From Hyphomicrobiales bacterium (lineage in GTDB: Bacteria; Pseudomonadota; Alphaproteobacteria; Rhizobiales; Xanthobacteraceae), in NCBI GenBank assembly GCA_021730985.1, contig JAKFYI010000054.1, positions 1-32,999 on the forward strand: 32,999 nucleotides of DNA. Direction: 5' to 3'. The translations under genes were made by a program, and so were the position numbers. The notes beneath the pieces are model-generated. The model was given only the letters and a program-made list of their open reading frames with translations, did no database searches and was not told the DNA's origin. Shown piece by piece: positions 8,168 to 17,260 of the stretch. The first letter of the stretch is position 1. Every line of letters starts with the position of its first letter.

Positions 8168-9334
8168 ATGTATGCGCCTCCAGGAGTGAAGACCAGCAAG
8201 GACTTCCCCGTTCCCGACACGATGAAGGCGTGGGTGTTGGGGGCTCCTGGCGAACTCATGCTCAAGGACAAGCCGGTGCCGGTGCCCAAGAGGGCCGAAG
8301 TGCTGGTTCGCATCGACGCGGTGGCGATCTGCGCGACCGATCTTGAGGTGATCTATCACGGCCCGCCGGCGATGATTCAGGGCGGCCTGCCGCACAACAA
8401 GAATTTCACGCCGGGCCATGAATACATGGGCACGGTGGTGGCGACCGGCCCCGGCGTCGACGAATACAAGATCGGCCAACGCATCACGGTGGAGATCCAC
8501 GCCGGCTGCGGTCAATGCAAGCGCTGCCGGATGGGCATGTACACCTCCTGCCATAACTACGGATTGAACTACGGCGACGTCGACAAGGGCCACCGCGCCA
8601 ACGGTTTCACGACCGACGGCGGCTTCTGCGAATACCAGGTCAATCACATCAACACGCTGGTCGCGATCCGCGACGACATGTCGGACGAGGAAGCAACGCT
8701 GGTCGTCACCGCCGGCACGGCGATGTACGGGCTCACCGAACTCGGCGGTCTGGTGGCCGGCGAGAGCGTGGTCGTCACCGGCCCCGGGCCGATCGGCCTG
8801 CTGGGCGTCGCCGTCGCCAAGGCGCTCGGGGCTCAACCCGTCATTCTCACAGGAACCCGCGACAATCGCCTCAAGATCGGCCTCGAACTCGGCGCCGATT
8901 ATGTCGTCAACATCCGCAACGAGCCGGATGTCATTGCAGCTGTCAAAAAGCTCAACGGCGGCAAAGGCGTCGACTATGTGCTTGAGTGCTCGGCGGCGCC
9001 GAGCGCGCTCAACGACGCGATCAAGATGGTCAATCGCGGCGGCAAAGTCTGCCTCGCGGCCTTCCCGCACGACGAGGCGATGGTCGATATCGGGCACCTC
9101 GCCAAGAACAACATCTACGTCTACGGCATTCGCGGCGAGGGCCAGTCGGCAACCCACCGCGCCGAGGCCTACATGAGGCAAAAGCGCTTCGACGCGACCA
9201 AGATTCACACGCACACCTTCCCACTGGAGGATCTTCCGACCGCGATCCGCTACGCCAAGGATCGCGTGGATGACGCGATCAAGGTGGTGGTGAAGGCGAA
9301 AATGTCCGCGGCGCACAAGACCGCGGCGGAGTAA
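8168..9334 (+). CDS. Zinc-dependent alcohol dehydrogenase (MDR family)
   Basis: This is a 388-aa medium-chain dehydrogenase/reductase. Catalytic-zinc candidates are C55 (AICATDLE) and H84-E85 (TPGHEYMG). The structural zinc loop has C114, C117, C120 and C128. The Rossmann nucleotide site is GPGPIGLLGV in the second half. The layout is that of threonine/sorbitol/aryl-alcohol dehydrogenases, and the substrate is not evident. An unusual insertion of about 10 residues follows the catalytic cysteine (YHGPPAMIQGGLPHNKN). The start ATG has GGAG about eight bases upstream. It lies 105 nt after the LVIVD gene on the same strand, so it may belong to that operon or have its own promoter. Confidence 0.9.
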   Translation: MYAPPGVKTSKDFPVPDTMKAWVLGAPGELMLKDKPVPVPKRAEVLVRIDAVAICATDLEVIYHGPPAMIQGGLPHNKNFTPGHEYMGTVVATGPGVDEYKIGQRITVEIHAGCGQCKRCRMGMYTSCHNYGLNYGDVDKGHRANGFTTDGGFCEYQVNHINTLVAIRDDMSDEEATLVVTAGTAMYGLTELGGLVAGESVVVTGPGPIGLLGVAVAKALGAQPVILTGTRDNRLKIGLELGADYVVNIRNEPDVIAAVKKLNGGKGVDYVLECSAAPSALNDAIKMVNRGGKVCLAAFPHDEAMVDIGHLAKNNIYVYGIRGEGQSATHRAEAYMRQKRFDATKIHTHTFPLEDLPTAIRYAKDRVDDAIKVVVKAKMSAAHKTAAE

Positions 9335-9546
9335 CGAAGCGGACTTCCAAGGCTACGAAAACTCGCCGCAGCTCATCTGTTCTGGTGGATGGCGCGGATC
9401 ACCGGTATTGCGTGGTGCGCGGAGCTGGTGACGGGAGGACCTGTCGCGACAAGGGCGCCTTGAGCCTTCACCGGAGCGATCAATCGGTCGAGTTCGAGAC
9501 TACGCCAACTCAGCTCCCGGTAAAAATGCAGCGTGAGGACGATGAC

Positions 9547-11169
9547 ATGAATGCGAAGCCACGAACGAAAGGCGCCGTAAAACGTCGCGCTGCGCTATTT
9601 GGAACGATTGGTTCCGTGCTCGTCTTGCTCGGGAGCAACGCCGGGATGGCCCAGTCCACGCTCACCAAGGCCATCCGAACCAGCGAAAGCATGGAGCCGG
9701 CGCTTTCCTTTTCGACGCAGGAACAAGCTGCGCAAAGGAAACTCGAGGCTCTGCGCACAAAGAACGGCAAACGGCCAAACATCGTCTGGCTGCTGATCGA
9801 CGACATGGGCTACGGCGATCCCGGGGCGTTCGGCGGCGGCGCCGCGATCGGCGCGGCGACGCCTAACATGGACCGCCTGGCGCGGGAAGGACTCAAACTC
9901 ACATCGACATATTCGCAGGCGACCTGCACCCCCACGCGTTCCGCAATTTTGACTGGCCGTTTGCCGGTGCGCACGGGCCTGACCCGGCCGATCCTGGCTG
10001 GAGACAAAATCACAAAGAATCCATGGTCCGACGAAGTTTCGCTGCCGAAGCTGCTGGGCGATGCCGGCTACAAGACCGTGCTGTCCGGCAAGTGGCATGT
10101 CGGCGAAGCGGAAGGCATGCGGCCCCACGACGTGGGCTTTGACGAATTCTACGGCTACTACGGAGCGCAGAAAGAGATCACCCAGCACGTTTACAAGGCG
10201 CGCTATCCGGACCTGGTCCTAAATCCCGAGCGGCTTGAAATGTTGCGGAAGACCGGATCGAGCGTTGCGTTGATTCACGGATTCAAGGGCGGCAAGACGA
10301 CCGAGGTGCAGACAGTCGATACCCCGGAAAAGATGGCCGAAGGCGACCGTCTGTTGAAGGAGTTCAGTGTCGCCAAAATCAAGGAGTTGGCGAGAGGCCG
10401 CGAGCCCTTCTTCCTGGAACATGCCTTCATGAAGGTGCACGCGGACAACTTCGCGTCCAAGGCGTTCGAGGGTAAGAGCGCCAGCAAGTATCCCTATAAA
10501 GACGCCGTCGTTGAGGTGGACGCCTACATAGGCGAGATCGTGAAGGCGCTAGAGGACGCCGGTGTCCTGGAAAATACCTTTATCTTCATCACGTCCGACA
10601 ATGGTCCGCAGCTCGATTCCTGGCCTGATGGCGGTTACACACCATTCCGAGGCGCCAAAGGCTCGGCTTGGGAAGGCGGAGTGCGCGTTCCCGGTATCGC
10701 CTACTGGAAGGACACGATCACGCCGGGCCGCGAAAGTGACGAGCTGTTCGACCTGATGGACCTGTTCAACACGTCCCTGAATCTGGCCGGTATTCCCGGC
10801 AAGATTCCGACGGATCGCTATATCGACGGTATCGATCAGACATCGTTTCTTATCGAAGACGGAGGCCGTTCCCGCCGGGAGAAGATTTACATCTGGAACG
10901 AGCACAATCTAATGTCGATGCGAATGTATGAATACAAGATTCACATCAAGGTCGTTCAACATCACGCGCAATGGCTCAACATCGACATGACCACTGTCAG
11001 CGACGTCGGCTTGGCGCCGTGGCTGTTCAACCTCTACATCGACCCCAAGGAGCAATACCCGGTTGGCCACCGCATGAATGCCTGGCTTGCCTCAATGGCG
11101 GCCGAGCTCAAGGCCCATGCGGCGACGTTCAAGAAGTATCCGCCGAAGGACATCGGGCTGGCCCAGTGA
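9547..11169 (+). CDS. Exported arylsulfatase (type I, formylglycine-dependent)
   Basis: This is a 540-aa sulfatase of the alkaline-phosphatase superfamily that hydrolyses sulfate esters. The N-terminus is a signal peptide (KRR, then a hydrophobic core, cleavage near MAQS at about residue 36). The calcium-binding start NIVWLLIDDMGYGDPG holds D85-D86, and the modification motif is C127-T-P-T-R131 followed by SAILTGR. C127 should be converted to formylglycine, but no formylglycine-generating enzyme gene is in this window. The frame opens at 9385; ATG 9547, with GAGGA upstream, is preferred. Base composition is less GC-rich than in neighbouring genes. The next gene starts 28 nt downstream. Confidence 0.9.
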   Translation: MNAKPRTKGAVKRRAALFGTIGSVLVLLGSNAGMAQSTLTKAIRTSESMEPALSFSTQEQAAQRKLEALRTKNGKRPNIVWLLIDDMGYGDPGAFGGGAAIGAATPNMDRLAREGLKLTSTYSQATCTPTRSAILTGRLPVRTGLTRPILAGDKITKNPWSDEVSLPKLLGDAGYKTVLSGKWHVGEAEGMRPHDVGFDEFYGYYGAQKEITQHVYKARYPDLVLNPERLEMLRKTGSSVALIHGFKGGKTTEVQTVDTPEKMAEGDRLLKEFSVAKIKELARGREPFFLEHAFMKVHADNFASKAFEGKSASKYPYKDAVVEVDAYIGEIVKALEDAGVLENTFIFITSDNGPQLDSWPDGGYTPFRGAKGSAWEGGVRVPGIAYWKDTITPGRESDELFDLMDLFNTSLNLAGIPGKIPTDRYIDGIDQTSFLIEDGGRSRREKIYIWNEHNLMSMRMYEYKIHIKVVQHHAQWLNIDMTTVSDVGLAPWLFNLYIDPKEQYPVGHRMNAWLASMAAELKAHAATFKKYPPKDIGLAQ

Positions 11170-11197
11170 CAGTGATCAATGGTGGGAGGAAATGGAA

Positions 11198-11752
11198 ATG
11201 CCGGGTTGGAAGGCGGCTGAACTTGAATGGGGGCATGGGCCTCGGATTTTCGAGATGTTTCTGGAGCCGACTTGTCCATTCTCGAACAAGGCCTTCGGCA
11301 AAATCAAAGAACTTCTGTCGGCGGCAGGAGAAGATAAAATTATCGTCAAAGTCCGGCTGCAATCCCAGCCGTGGCATCTCTATTCCGGGGTGATCGTTCG
11401 GGCGATCCTTGCAGCTTCGACGCTGGACAATGGCCGGGAAGCCGCTTGGCGCGTCCTGGAAGCCGTCGCGGCACACCGCGAAGAATTCGAATTCGACAAA
11501 CATTGCATCGGCCCCAACCGCACAGCCACGCCCAACGACATTATTGCGAGGATCGAGCGCTATAGCGGCATCAAACTAACCGCGGCATTCGACATTCCCG
11601 ACCTGGACAAAACGGTCAAAGTGCATTGCCGGTACGCAAGGCAAAACGGAATTCATGTTAGCCCGACATTCATGATCGATGGCTTGGTTCAGCCGGACAT
11701 GAGCAGCGGAGACGCTGTGTCCGCCTGGGCGGGACGTCTTGCCGGCGGCTGA
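11198..11752 (+). CDS. Thioredoxin-fold (DsbA-like) protein with a CPFS site
   Basis: This is a 184-aa protein of the DsbA/thioredoxin-fold group. The active-site position reads EPTCPFSNKAF near residue 20, i.e. C-P-F-S with one cysteine and a serine in the second position. A cis-proline motif, HVSPTFMIDG, lies near the C-terminus. The middle part is a helical insertion, as in DsbA/2-hydroxychromene-carboxylate isomerase proteins. A CXXS site suits isomerase, reductase or glutathione-linked chemistry better than dithiol oxidation. No signal peptide is seen. Two ATGs are close together (11192 and 11198); the second has GGGAGGA at proper spacing. It follows the sulfatase and shares its lower GC content. 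Confidence 0.7.
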   Translation: MPGWKAAELEWGHGPRIFEMFLEPTCPFSNKAFGKIKELLSAAGEDKIIVKVRLQSQPWHLYSGVIVRAILAASTLDNGREAAWRVLEAVAAHREEFEFDKHCIGPNRTATPNDIIARIERYSGIKLTAAFDIPDLDKTVKVHCRYARQNGIHVSPTFMIDGLVQPDMSSGDAVSAWAGRLAGG

Positions 11753-11774
11753 CAAAATCAACGTGAGAACTGCC

Positions 11775-12185
11775 ATGCACGCACCCGACGACTACAAGGC
11801 ATTGAAACTCAAGCTCGACGGGATGGTGCCGGCCGGGCACGGGTTCCACCGCAACCTGCTGTTCGACGCGATGTATGCGTCGCTGCCGCGCGACCCTGAG
11901 GTGAAGGTTCAGATCTACAATGCCGAGATCGTGCCGGGCGGCTTCACCAATTGGCACTGTCACAACGGCGCCGCGTTCTTCGTCGCGCTGCAGGGCCAGT
12001 TCGAAGCACATTTTCAAGATGGCGTACTGGTCAAGGCCAAAGCCGGAGAATGCTATTCCGAGCCGATCGCCAAGTTTCACCGCGGGCATAACCCGCATCC
12101 CGACCTGCCCTATCTGTGCGTAGGCCTGTGCTTCACCTCGCCGGACCGGGAACACGTCACCAATTCGATCGAGCGCCCGTGGTGA
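11775..12185 (+). CDS. Cupin-domain protein
   Basis: This is a small, 136-aa single-cupin protein. The first cupin motif has GGFTNWHCHNG with H61 and H63; the second has EPIAKFHRGHN with H102. The glutamate usually found in motif 1 is not in place, so a three-histidine metal site is likely. Small cupins of this kind act as dioxygenases, isomerases or ligand-binding proteins, and none can be chosen here. The frame is open to 11739, but ATG 11775 starts a normal N-terminus; the ribosome site is weak. It begins 22 nt after the thioredoxin-fold gene and ends 17 nt from a convergent gene. Confidence 0.8.
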   Translation: MHAPDDYKALKLKLDGMVPAGHGFHRNLLFDAMYASLPRDPEVKVQIYNAEIVPGGFTNWHCHNGAAFFVALQGQFEAHFQDGVLVKAKAGECYSEPIAKFHRGHNPHPDLPYLCVGLCFTSPDREHVTNSIERPW

Positions 12186-12202
12186 CCTGTTAGCCTGGAT
12201 GA

Positions 12203-13186
12203 CTAGCCCTCCGGTTCGATGCCGGCATCCTTGATCAGGCCGGTCCAGTTCGCGATTTGCGCCACGATGTAGGACTGGAATTCCTGCGGGCCGCCGCCGA
12301 ACACATCGACACCCGACGTAACGAACCGCTGGCGCAGCGTGGTATCCGCCAGCGCTTTGGCTACGCCAGAAGCCAGCTTGTTGGCGATGTCGGCCGGCAG
12401 TCCGGCCGGCGCCGATAGTCCGCACCACGGCAAAATGTCGAAGCCCGGCAGCACGGTCTCGTGCAGCGACGGCACGTTCGGCAGGCGCGGGTGCCGCTCC
12501 TTCGTCAACACCGCGAGAGGCCGGATCCGCCCGCCCTCCGCGTGCGCCAGGCCGGTGTTGAAATCCGGGATCATGATCTGGATCGTGCCGCCCAGCAGAT
12601 CGGTCACCGCCGCCGGATTGCTGCGGTAAGGCACCCGCACGATGTTGACGCCCGCCCGCTTCTTGAGGATTTCGCCGACCACCTGGCCGACGTTGTTGCC
12701 ATGACCGTAGCTCAGTTTGCCGGGATTGGCCTTCGCATAGGCCACCAGTTCCACCATCGACGTAAAGGGCGCCTTCGGATCGCTGGCGACAAATGACGGG
12801 AAGCTTCCGATCCGGGCGACATGGGTGAAGTCCTTGACCGGATCGAACGGCATCGACTTGTAGAGCGCGACGCCCGAAAAGCTCGAGCTTGCGGTCAGCA
12901 TGAGCGTATATCCGTCGGGCTTGGCGCGCTGCACCGCCGTTCCCGCGAGCAGGCCGCCGCCGCCGACCTTGTTCTCCACCACGAAAGGCTGGCCAAACTG
13001 CTCCTGCAGCGAGTTGCCGATGATGCGGGCCGCGGCGTCCGAGATGCTCCCCGGCGCGAACGGATTGACGATGGTGACCGGCCGCGCCGGATAGACCTCC
13101 TGCGCACGCAATCGCGTGGAGACCGCCGCGGCCGCCAGCGCAGCGAAGCCCGTTTGCATCGCGCGCCGCCTTGAAACACGCCCCAT
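12203..13186 (-). CDS. Bug/TctC-family solute receptor
   Basis: This is a 327-aa periplasmic receptor of the tripartite tricarboxylate transporter (TTT) type. The leader VSRRRAMQTGFAALAAAAVS is Tat-like and is followed by the family start YPARPVTIVNPFAPGSISD. The VVENKVGGGGLLAG and KPDGYTLML segments are classic for Bug proteins, which bind carboxylates or related small molecules. The start at ATG 13186 is supported by GGGAGGTGAGG; the frame continues upstream to 14197 only because the opposite strand is GC-rich coding sequence. No TctA/TctB genes adjoin it on this strand, so it is an orphan receptor. It is divergent from the cyclase gene. Confidence 0.88.
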   Translation of the reverse strand: MGRVSRRRAMQTGFAALAAAAVSTRLRAQEVYPARPVTIVNPFAPGSISDAAARIIGNSLQEQFGQPFVVENKVGGGGLLAGTAVQRAKPDGYTLMLTASSSFSGVALYKSMPFDPVKDFTHVARIGSFPSFVASDPKAPFTSMVELVAYAKANPGKLSYGHGNNVGQVVGEILKKRAGVNIVRVPYRSNPAAVTDLLGGTIQIMIPDFNTGLAHAEGGRIRPLAVLTKERHPRLPNVPSLHETVLPGFDILPWCGLSAPAGLPADIANKLASGVAKALADTTLRQRFVTSGVDVFGGGPQEFQSYIVAQIANWTGLIKDAGIEPEG

Positions 13187-13201
13187 CCTCACCTCCCGGA
13201 T

Positions 13202-13221
13202 GCGGCATTGTTTTGTGCCGC
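13202..13221. promoter_or_regulatory. Short inverted repeat in the divergent Bug/cyclase intergenic region
   Basis: GCGGCA and TGCCGC (6-bp arms, 8-nt T-rich loop) lie 16-35 nt upstream of the Bug start at 13186, within the 114-bp gap shared with the cyclase gene. It may be an operator or a 5'-leader hairpin. No clear promoter elements were recognised in the gap. Confidence 0.3.
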
Positions 13222-13300
13222 TGCAGAACGCTAGCCTATCGCCGTTCGGACCAGCAATACTGGACGCAAGCGCAACCTTTGACAAAACGGGTGAGGAGCC

Positions 13301-14074
13301 ATGCCGCGCCGGATCATCGACATCTCGATCCCGCTTGAAAACGACGTGCCCGCCGATCCGCCGGGCTACGGCCCGAAAATCAGATACGAGAACCACAAGC
13401 AGACTGCGCCGGAGGTTCTCAAGTTCTTTCCCGGGTTGCGCGAGCAGGATCTGCCTGACGGCGAAGGCTGGGCGATCGAATGGATATCGCTCGCCACTCA
13501 TAGCGGCACGCACCTCGACGCGCCTTACCACTTCTCCGCCACGATGGACCGCGGCAAGCGCGCCATCACCATCGATGAGGTTCCGCTCGACTGGTGCATG
13601 CAGCCGGGCGTGAAGCTCGACTTCCGGCATTTTCCGAACGGCTACGTGGCAACCGCGCAGGATGTCGAGGATGAACTCAAGCGGATCGGCCACACGCTTT
13701 CGCCGCTGGAAATCGTTCTGGTCAACACCGCGGCCGGCAAGGCCTACGGCAAGCCGGACTATGTCGCGACCGGTTGCGGCATGGGCCGCGAGGCCACGCT
13801 CTATCTGCTGGAGCGCGGCGTGCGCGTCACCGGCATCGACGGCTGGAGCTGGGACGCGCCGTTCGTCTACACCAAGGACAAGTATGCCAAAACCGGCGAC
13901 GCAGGCCTGATCTGGGAAGGTCACCGAGCCGGCCGCGAGATCGGCTACTGCCATCTGGAGAAACTGCACAATCTCGAAGCATTGCCATCGACGGGGTTCA
14001 CGGTGAGCTGCTTCCCGGTGAAGATCCGCGCCGCGTCGGGCGGCTGGACACGGGCGGTGGCGATTATCGCGTAG
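13301..14074 (+). CDS. Cyclase-family hydrolase (kynurenine formamidase-like)
   Basis: This is a 257-aa member of the metal-dependent cyclase/amidohydrolase family. The hallmark HxGTHxDxPxHF motif is present as H67-S-G-T-H71-L-D73-A-P75-Y-H77-F. These residues bind the divalent metal in KynB-type formamidases and related ring-opening hydrolases. It is somewhat longer than bacterial KynB (about 210 aa), and no kyn genes are nearby, so the true substrate is probably a different cyclic or amide compound. The start ATG has GAGGAG just upstream. A Bug/TctB/TctA transporter follows on the same strand after 140 nt, which suggests an imported substrate. Confidence 0.85.
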   Translation: MPRRIIDISIPLENDVPADPPGYGPKIRYENHKQTAPEVLKFFPGLREQDLPDGEGWAIEWISLATHSGTHLDAPYHFSATMDRGKRAITIDEVPLDWCMQPGVKLDFRHFPNGYVATAQDVEDELKRIGHTLSPLEIVLVNTAAGKAYGKPDYVATGCGMGREATLYLLERGVRVTGIDGWSWDAPFVYTKDKYAKTGDAGLIWEGHRAGREIGYCHLEKLHNLEALPSTGFTVSCFPVKIRAASGGWTRAVAIIA

Positions 14075-14214
14075 CGATCTGCGACGCCGTGGCCGCGTCA
14101 CAAGGTTGCCCAAGCTGCCCACTGCCGCTACCATCCGGCCGCATCGATTGGGGCGATCGATCAACAAAAACAGGCGCTTAATCGGCGCAATCGCCATTCG
14201 TCAGGGAGGATCAC

Positions 14215-15195
14215 ATGGATAGGCGCCACTTCGTCATCGGCTCGACCGCCACAGCCGCCACGCTCGCCGCCGGCCCCTCGTTCGGCCAGGCCGCATACCC
14301 GTCCCAGCCGGTCATGCTGATCAATCCGTTTCCCCCGGGCGGCGCCGCCGACGTGGTGGGACGGCCGTTCGCCGCCGCCATCGAACCGCTGCTCAAGCAA
14401 TCGGTGAAGATCGAGACCAAGGCGGGCGCGGCCGGCGCGGTCGGCGCGCAGTTCGCCGCCACCGCCAAGCCGGACGGCTACACGCTGCTGCTCCATATCG
14501 TATCGATCTCGGGCTTCGCCGAAGCCGACCGGATCAACGGCCGCCAGCCAAAGTTCACGCTGGATGACTTCATCCCGATCGCCCGCTTCACGTCGGGACC
14601 GGTCGCGCTCTACACCAACGACCAGTCGCCCTACAAATCGCTGAAAGAGCTGGTCGAGGACTGCAAGAAGAACCCCGACAAGCTGATCTTCAGTTCCTCG
14701 GGCATCTACGGCGCGCTGCATCTGCCGGCGCAGCTTTTCCTGCAGGCCGCCGGCATCAAGATGAAGCATTTGCCGACCAATGGCGGCGGACCCGCGCTCA
14801 CCGCGCTGCTCGGCAACAATTCGCAAATTCTGGCCTCGTCGGTCGCGGCGGCCAGCGGACAGGCCAAGGCCGGCAAGGTTCGTGCGCTGGCCTACTACGG
14901 CAACAAGCGGCTCGCCTCGATGCCCGACGTGCCGACCATGAAGGAGCTCGGCTACGACATCGAGTTCTACTTGTGGGTCGGCCTGTTCGCGCCGAAGGGA
15001 ACGCCGGCCGAGGTCGTCAACAAGCTGCGCGAGGAATCGCGCAAGGCCGTCGCCTCCGACCCGTTCAAGCAATCGATCGCCAACATCGGCGACGAGGTGG
15101 CCTACCTGGATCAGGCGGACTTCGCCAAGTTCCTGGAAGCCGATGCCAAGCGCGTCGAGGGGGCGGTTCGCCAGATTGGCAAGCTGCAATCATGA
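14215..15195 (+). CDS. Bug/TctC-family solute receptor of a TTT transporter
   Basis: This is a 326-aa periplasmic receptor. It begins with a Tat-like leader (DRRHFVIGSTATAATLAAG), then the family start AAYPSQPVMLINPFPPGG and KPDGYTLLL. It is followed on the same strand by tctB (35 nt gap) and tctA, so this is the one receptor in the window that has its own membrane subunits. The start has GGGAGGA ahead of ATG. The ligand is unknown; the adjacent cyclase-family hydrolase suggests a cyclic or amide-type acid. Confidence 0.9.
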   Translation: MDRRHFVIGSTATAATLAAGPSFGQAAYPSQPVMLINPFPPGGAADVVGRPFAAAIEPLLKQSVKIETKAGAAGAVGAQFAATAKPDGYTLLLHIVSISGFAEADRINGRQPKFTLDDFIPIARFTSGPVALYTNDQSPYKSLKELVEDCKKNPDKLIFSSSGIYGALHLPAQLFLQAAGIKMKHLPTNGGGPALTALLGNNSQILASSVAAASGQAKAGKVRALAYYGNKRLASMPDVPTMKELGYDIEFYLWVGLFAPKGTPAEVVNKLREESRKAVASDPFKQSIANIGDEVAYLDQADFAKFLEADAKRVEGAVRQIGKLQS

Positions 15196-15229
15196 TCGCA
15201 GGCGCCGGCGCACGCCGGGAGCCGCGACC

Positions 15230-15676
15230 GTGATCCTTCGCAGGGACCACATCGCCGGGGCTGCGTTTGTTGCCGCCGGCATCGTCGTTCTGGCGGTCAG
15301 CCAGGATCTGCCGATCGGCCGGCTCGCCTCGCCCGGCGCCGGCATGCTGCCGGTGCTGATCACGTCGCTGATGATCCTGCTCGGCCTTGTCGTGATGCTG
15401 CAGGCCGGCTCCAGTCCGCCGCTCGCGGAGGTGTCCTGGCACGACCTGCCGCACGCCGCCAAGCTCACGGCGGTCGCCGCGGTGACGGCTTCGCTCTACA
15501 ACACGCTGGGATTCGTCATCAGTATGGCGCTGATGCTGTTCGTCCTGGTCTACATCGTCGAGCGGCGCAATCTGTTCGCCGCGCTCGCATTCAGCATTCC
15601 CATTCCGCTCGCGACCTACGCGGCGTTCGAATATCTGCTCAAGACCCCGCTGGAGCGGGGACTGCTCTGGTTCTAA
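15230..15676 (+). CDS. tctB: TTT transporter small membrane subunit (TctB family)
   Basis: This is a 148-aa protein with four hydrophobic segments and the usual TctB layout: a first helix after LRRDHIAG, the motif LASPGAGMLPVLITSLMILLGL, a polar loop, and two C-terminal helices ending near FEYLLKTPLERGLLWF. The frame is open to 15143, but GTG 15230, preceded by GGGAG, gives a normal N-terminus and avoids overlap with the receptor gene. It precedes tctA by 6 nt. Together with the receptor and TctA it forms a secondary transporter driven by an ion gradient. Confidence 0.85.
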   Translation: MILRRDHIAGAAFVAAGIVVLAVSQDLPIGRLASPGAGMLPVLITSLMILLGLVVMLQAGSSPPLAEVSWHDLPHAAKLTAVAAVTASLYNTLGFVISMALMLFVLVYIVERRNLFAALAFSIPIPLATYAAFEYLLKTPLERGLLWF

Positions 15677-15682
15677 CCCTCC

Positions 15683-17206
15683 GTGGAAACACTCAACTCG
15701 CTGATGCTCGGGTTCTCGGTTGCGCTGCAGCCGGGCGTGCTTTGGTACGCCGTGCTGGGCTGCGTGGTTGGGACGCTGGTGGGCGTGCTGCCCGGCATCG
15801 GGCCGCTCGCGGGCATCAGCATCCTGCTTCCGGTGACATACGGCCTCGACGCCACCAAGGCGATCGTGATGCTGGCCGGCATCTACTACGGCTCGCAGTA
15901 CGGCGGCTCGACCACCTCGATCCTGATGCGGATTCCCGGCGAGGCGTCCTCGGTCATGACCTGTATCGACGGCTACGCCATGGCGCAGAAGGGCCGCGCC
16001 GGCGCCGCGCTGTGCATTGCCGCGGTCGGCTCGTTCATCGCCGGCACCTTCGGCGTGATCATGCTGACGCTGGTGGCGCCGCCGCTGGCGAACTTCGCGC
16101 TGCGGTTCGGGCCGCCGGAATACACCGCGCTGCTGGTGCTCGGCCTGATCTTCCTGGCCTACATGTCGTCCACCTCGCTGGTGCGGACGCTGCTGATGGC
16201 ATCGGTCGGACTCCTGCTCGGCACCATCGGCATCGACGTGATGACCGGGCACTTCCGCTACAGCTTCGACATCAAGGAACTGGGCGACGGCATCGGCATC
16301 GTGCCGGTGGCGGTGGGCCTGTTCGGGCTTGGCGAAATCCTCTCAAGGGCCAGCAAGGACGCCACCGGCCAGGTGATCCGGCCCAAGCTGCGGGAGTTGT
16401 TGCCCAGCCGTGAGGAGTGGCGGCAGTCGCGCATGCCGATCGCACGCGGCACCGTGCTCGGCTTCCTGATCGGCATCGTCCCGGGCTCGGCGCACATCAT
16501 TTCCAGCTTCCTGTCCTACGCAATCGAAAAGCGGATCTCCAAACACCCGGAGGAATTTGGCAAGGGCGCCGTGGCCGGCGTGGCGGGACCGGAATCCGCG
16601 AACAATTCGGCCTCAACCGGCGCGTTCGTGCCGATGCTGGCGCTCGGCATCCCGACCGGACCGGTGACCGCGGTGCTGATCGCGGCACTCATGCTGCACG
16701 GCATTCCCGCCGGCCCCACGCTGGTCAACGATCATCCGCAGGTGTTCTGGGGCTTCGTGGCATCGATGTACGTCGGCAACCTGGTGCTGCTGGCGCTCAA
16801 CCTGCCGCTGGTCGGCATGTTCGTGAACCTGCTGCGCATCCGCTACTACTATCTCTACCCGCTCATCATCATGTTCTGCATCATCGGCGTCTATGAGGTG
16901 AACAACTCCATCATCGATGTCTGGATCATGCTGATCATGGGCGTGGCCGGCTATCTGCTGCGCAAGTTCGACTTCGATCCGGCGCCGCTGGTGCTGGGTC
17001 TCGTCATCACGCCGACCTTCGAGCTGAGCCTGCGCCAATCGCTGGTGATGTCGAGCGGCGACTGGTTCATCTTCTTCCAGCGCCCGATCTCCGCCACGCT
17101 GTTTGCGTGTTCGGCGATCCTGCTTCTGCTCGCGGCCTACTCGATGATCTCGCGGCGCGATTGGCGCGCCAAGCTGGCCGAGGTGGATGCCGCCGATAAA
17201 GGCTGA
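15683..17206 (+). CDS. tctA: TTT transporter large membrane subunit (TctA family)
   Basis: This is a 507-aa polytopic membrane protein, the transport channel of the tripartite tricarboxylate-type system. The family hallmark occurs early: VGVLPGIGPLAGISILLP, then GIYYGSQYGGSTTSILMRIPGE. A second, repeat-like GFLIGIVPGSAH occurs near the middle. The length matches the family (about 500 aa). It starts at GTG 15683, 6 nt after tctB. A hairpin-forming sequence and another receptor gene follow. Confidence 0.92.
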   Translation: METLNSLMLGFSVALQPGVLWYAVLGCVVGTLVGVLPGIGPLAGISILLPVTYGLDATKAIVMLAGIYYGSQYGGSTTSILMRIPGEASSVMTCIDGYAMAQKGRAGAALCIAAVGSFIAGTFGVIMLTLVAPPLANFALRFGPPEYTALLVLGLIFLAYMSSTSLVRTLLMASVGLLLGTIGIDVMTGHFRYSFDIKELGDGIGIVPVAVGLFGLGEILSRASKDATGQVIRPKLRELLPSREEWRQSRMPIARGTVLGFLIGIVPGSAHIISSFLSYAIEKRISKHPEEFGKGAVAGVAGPESANNSASTGAFVPMLALGIPTGPVTAVLIAALMLHGIPAGPTLVNDHPQVFWGFVASMYVGNLVLLALNLPLVGMFVNLLRIRYYYLYPLIIMFCIIGVYEVNNSIIDVWIMLIMGVAGYLLRKFDFDPAPLVLGLVITPTFELSLRQSLVMSSGDWFIFFQRPISATLFACSAILLLLAAYSMISRRDWRAKLAEVDAADKG

Positions 17207-17218
17207 CGGCCCCTCCGC

Positions 17219-17248
17219 GATCCTGCATACTTTCGAAAACACAGGATC
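17219..17248. promoter_or_regulatory. Inverted repeat between tctA and the next receptor gene
   Basis: GATCCTG (17219-17225) pairs exactly with CAGGATC (17242-17248) around an AT-rich centre that holds the palindrome TTTCGAAA (17231-17238). It lies 12 nt after the tctA stop and ends just before the GGGAGG of the next gene. It could be an operator or a leader hairpin; there is no U-tract, so a terminator is less likely. Confidence 0.35.
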
Positions 17249-17260
17249 AGGGAGGGCAAG

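Noticed and set aside
13279..13284. A perfect TTGACA upstream of the cyclase gene
   Set aside because: It is about 17 nt from the start codon and overlaps the ribosome-site region, leaving no room for a -10 and transcription start; probably chance.
13187..14197. Upstream part of a 664-codon open frame on the - strand that runs into the Bug gene at 12203
   Set aside because: It is antisense to the cyclase gene, which has the HxGTHxDxPxHF motif and a good ribosome site. The Bug leader and its ribosome site define the true start at 13186; the upstream part is low-complexity Arg/Ala/His sequence.
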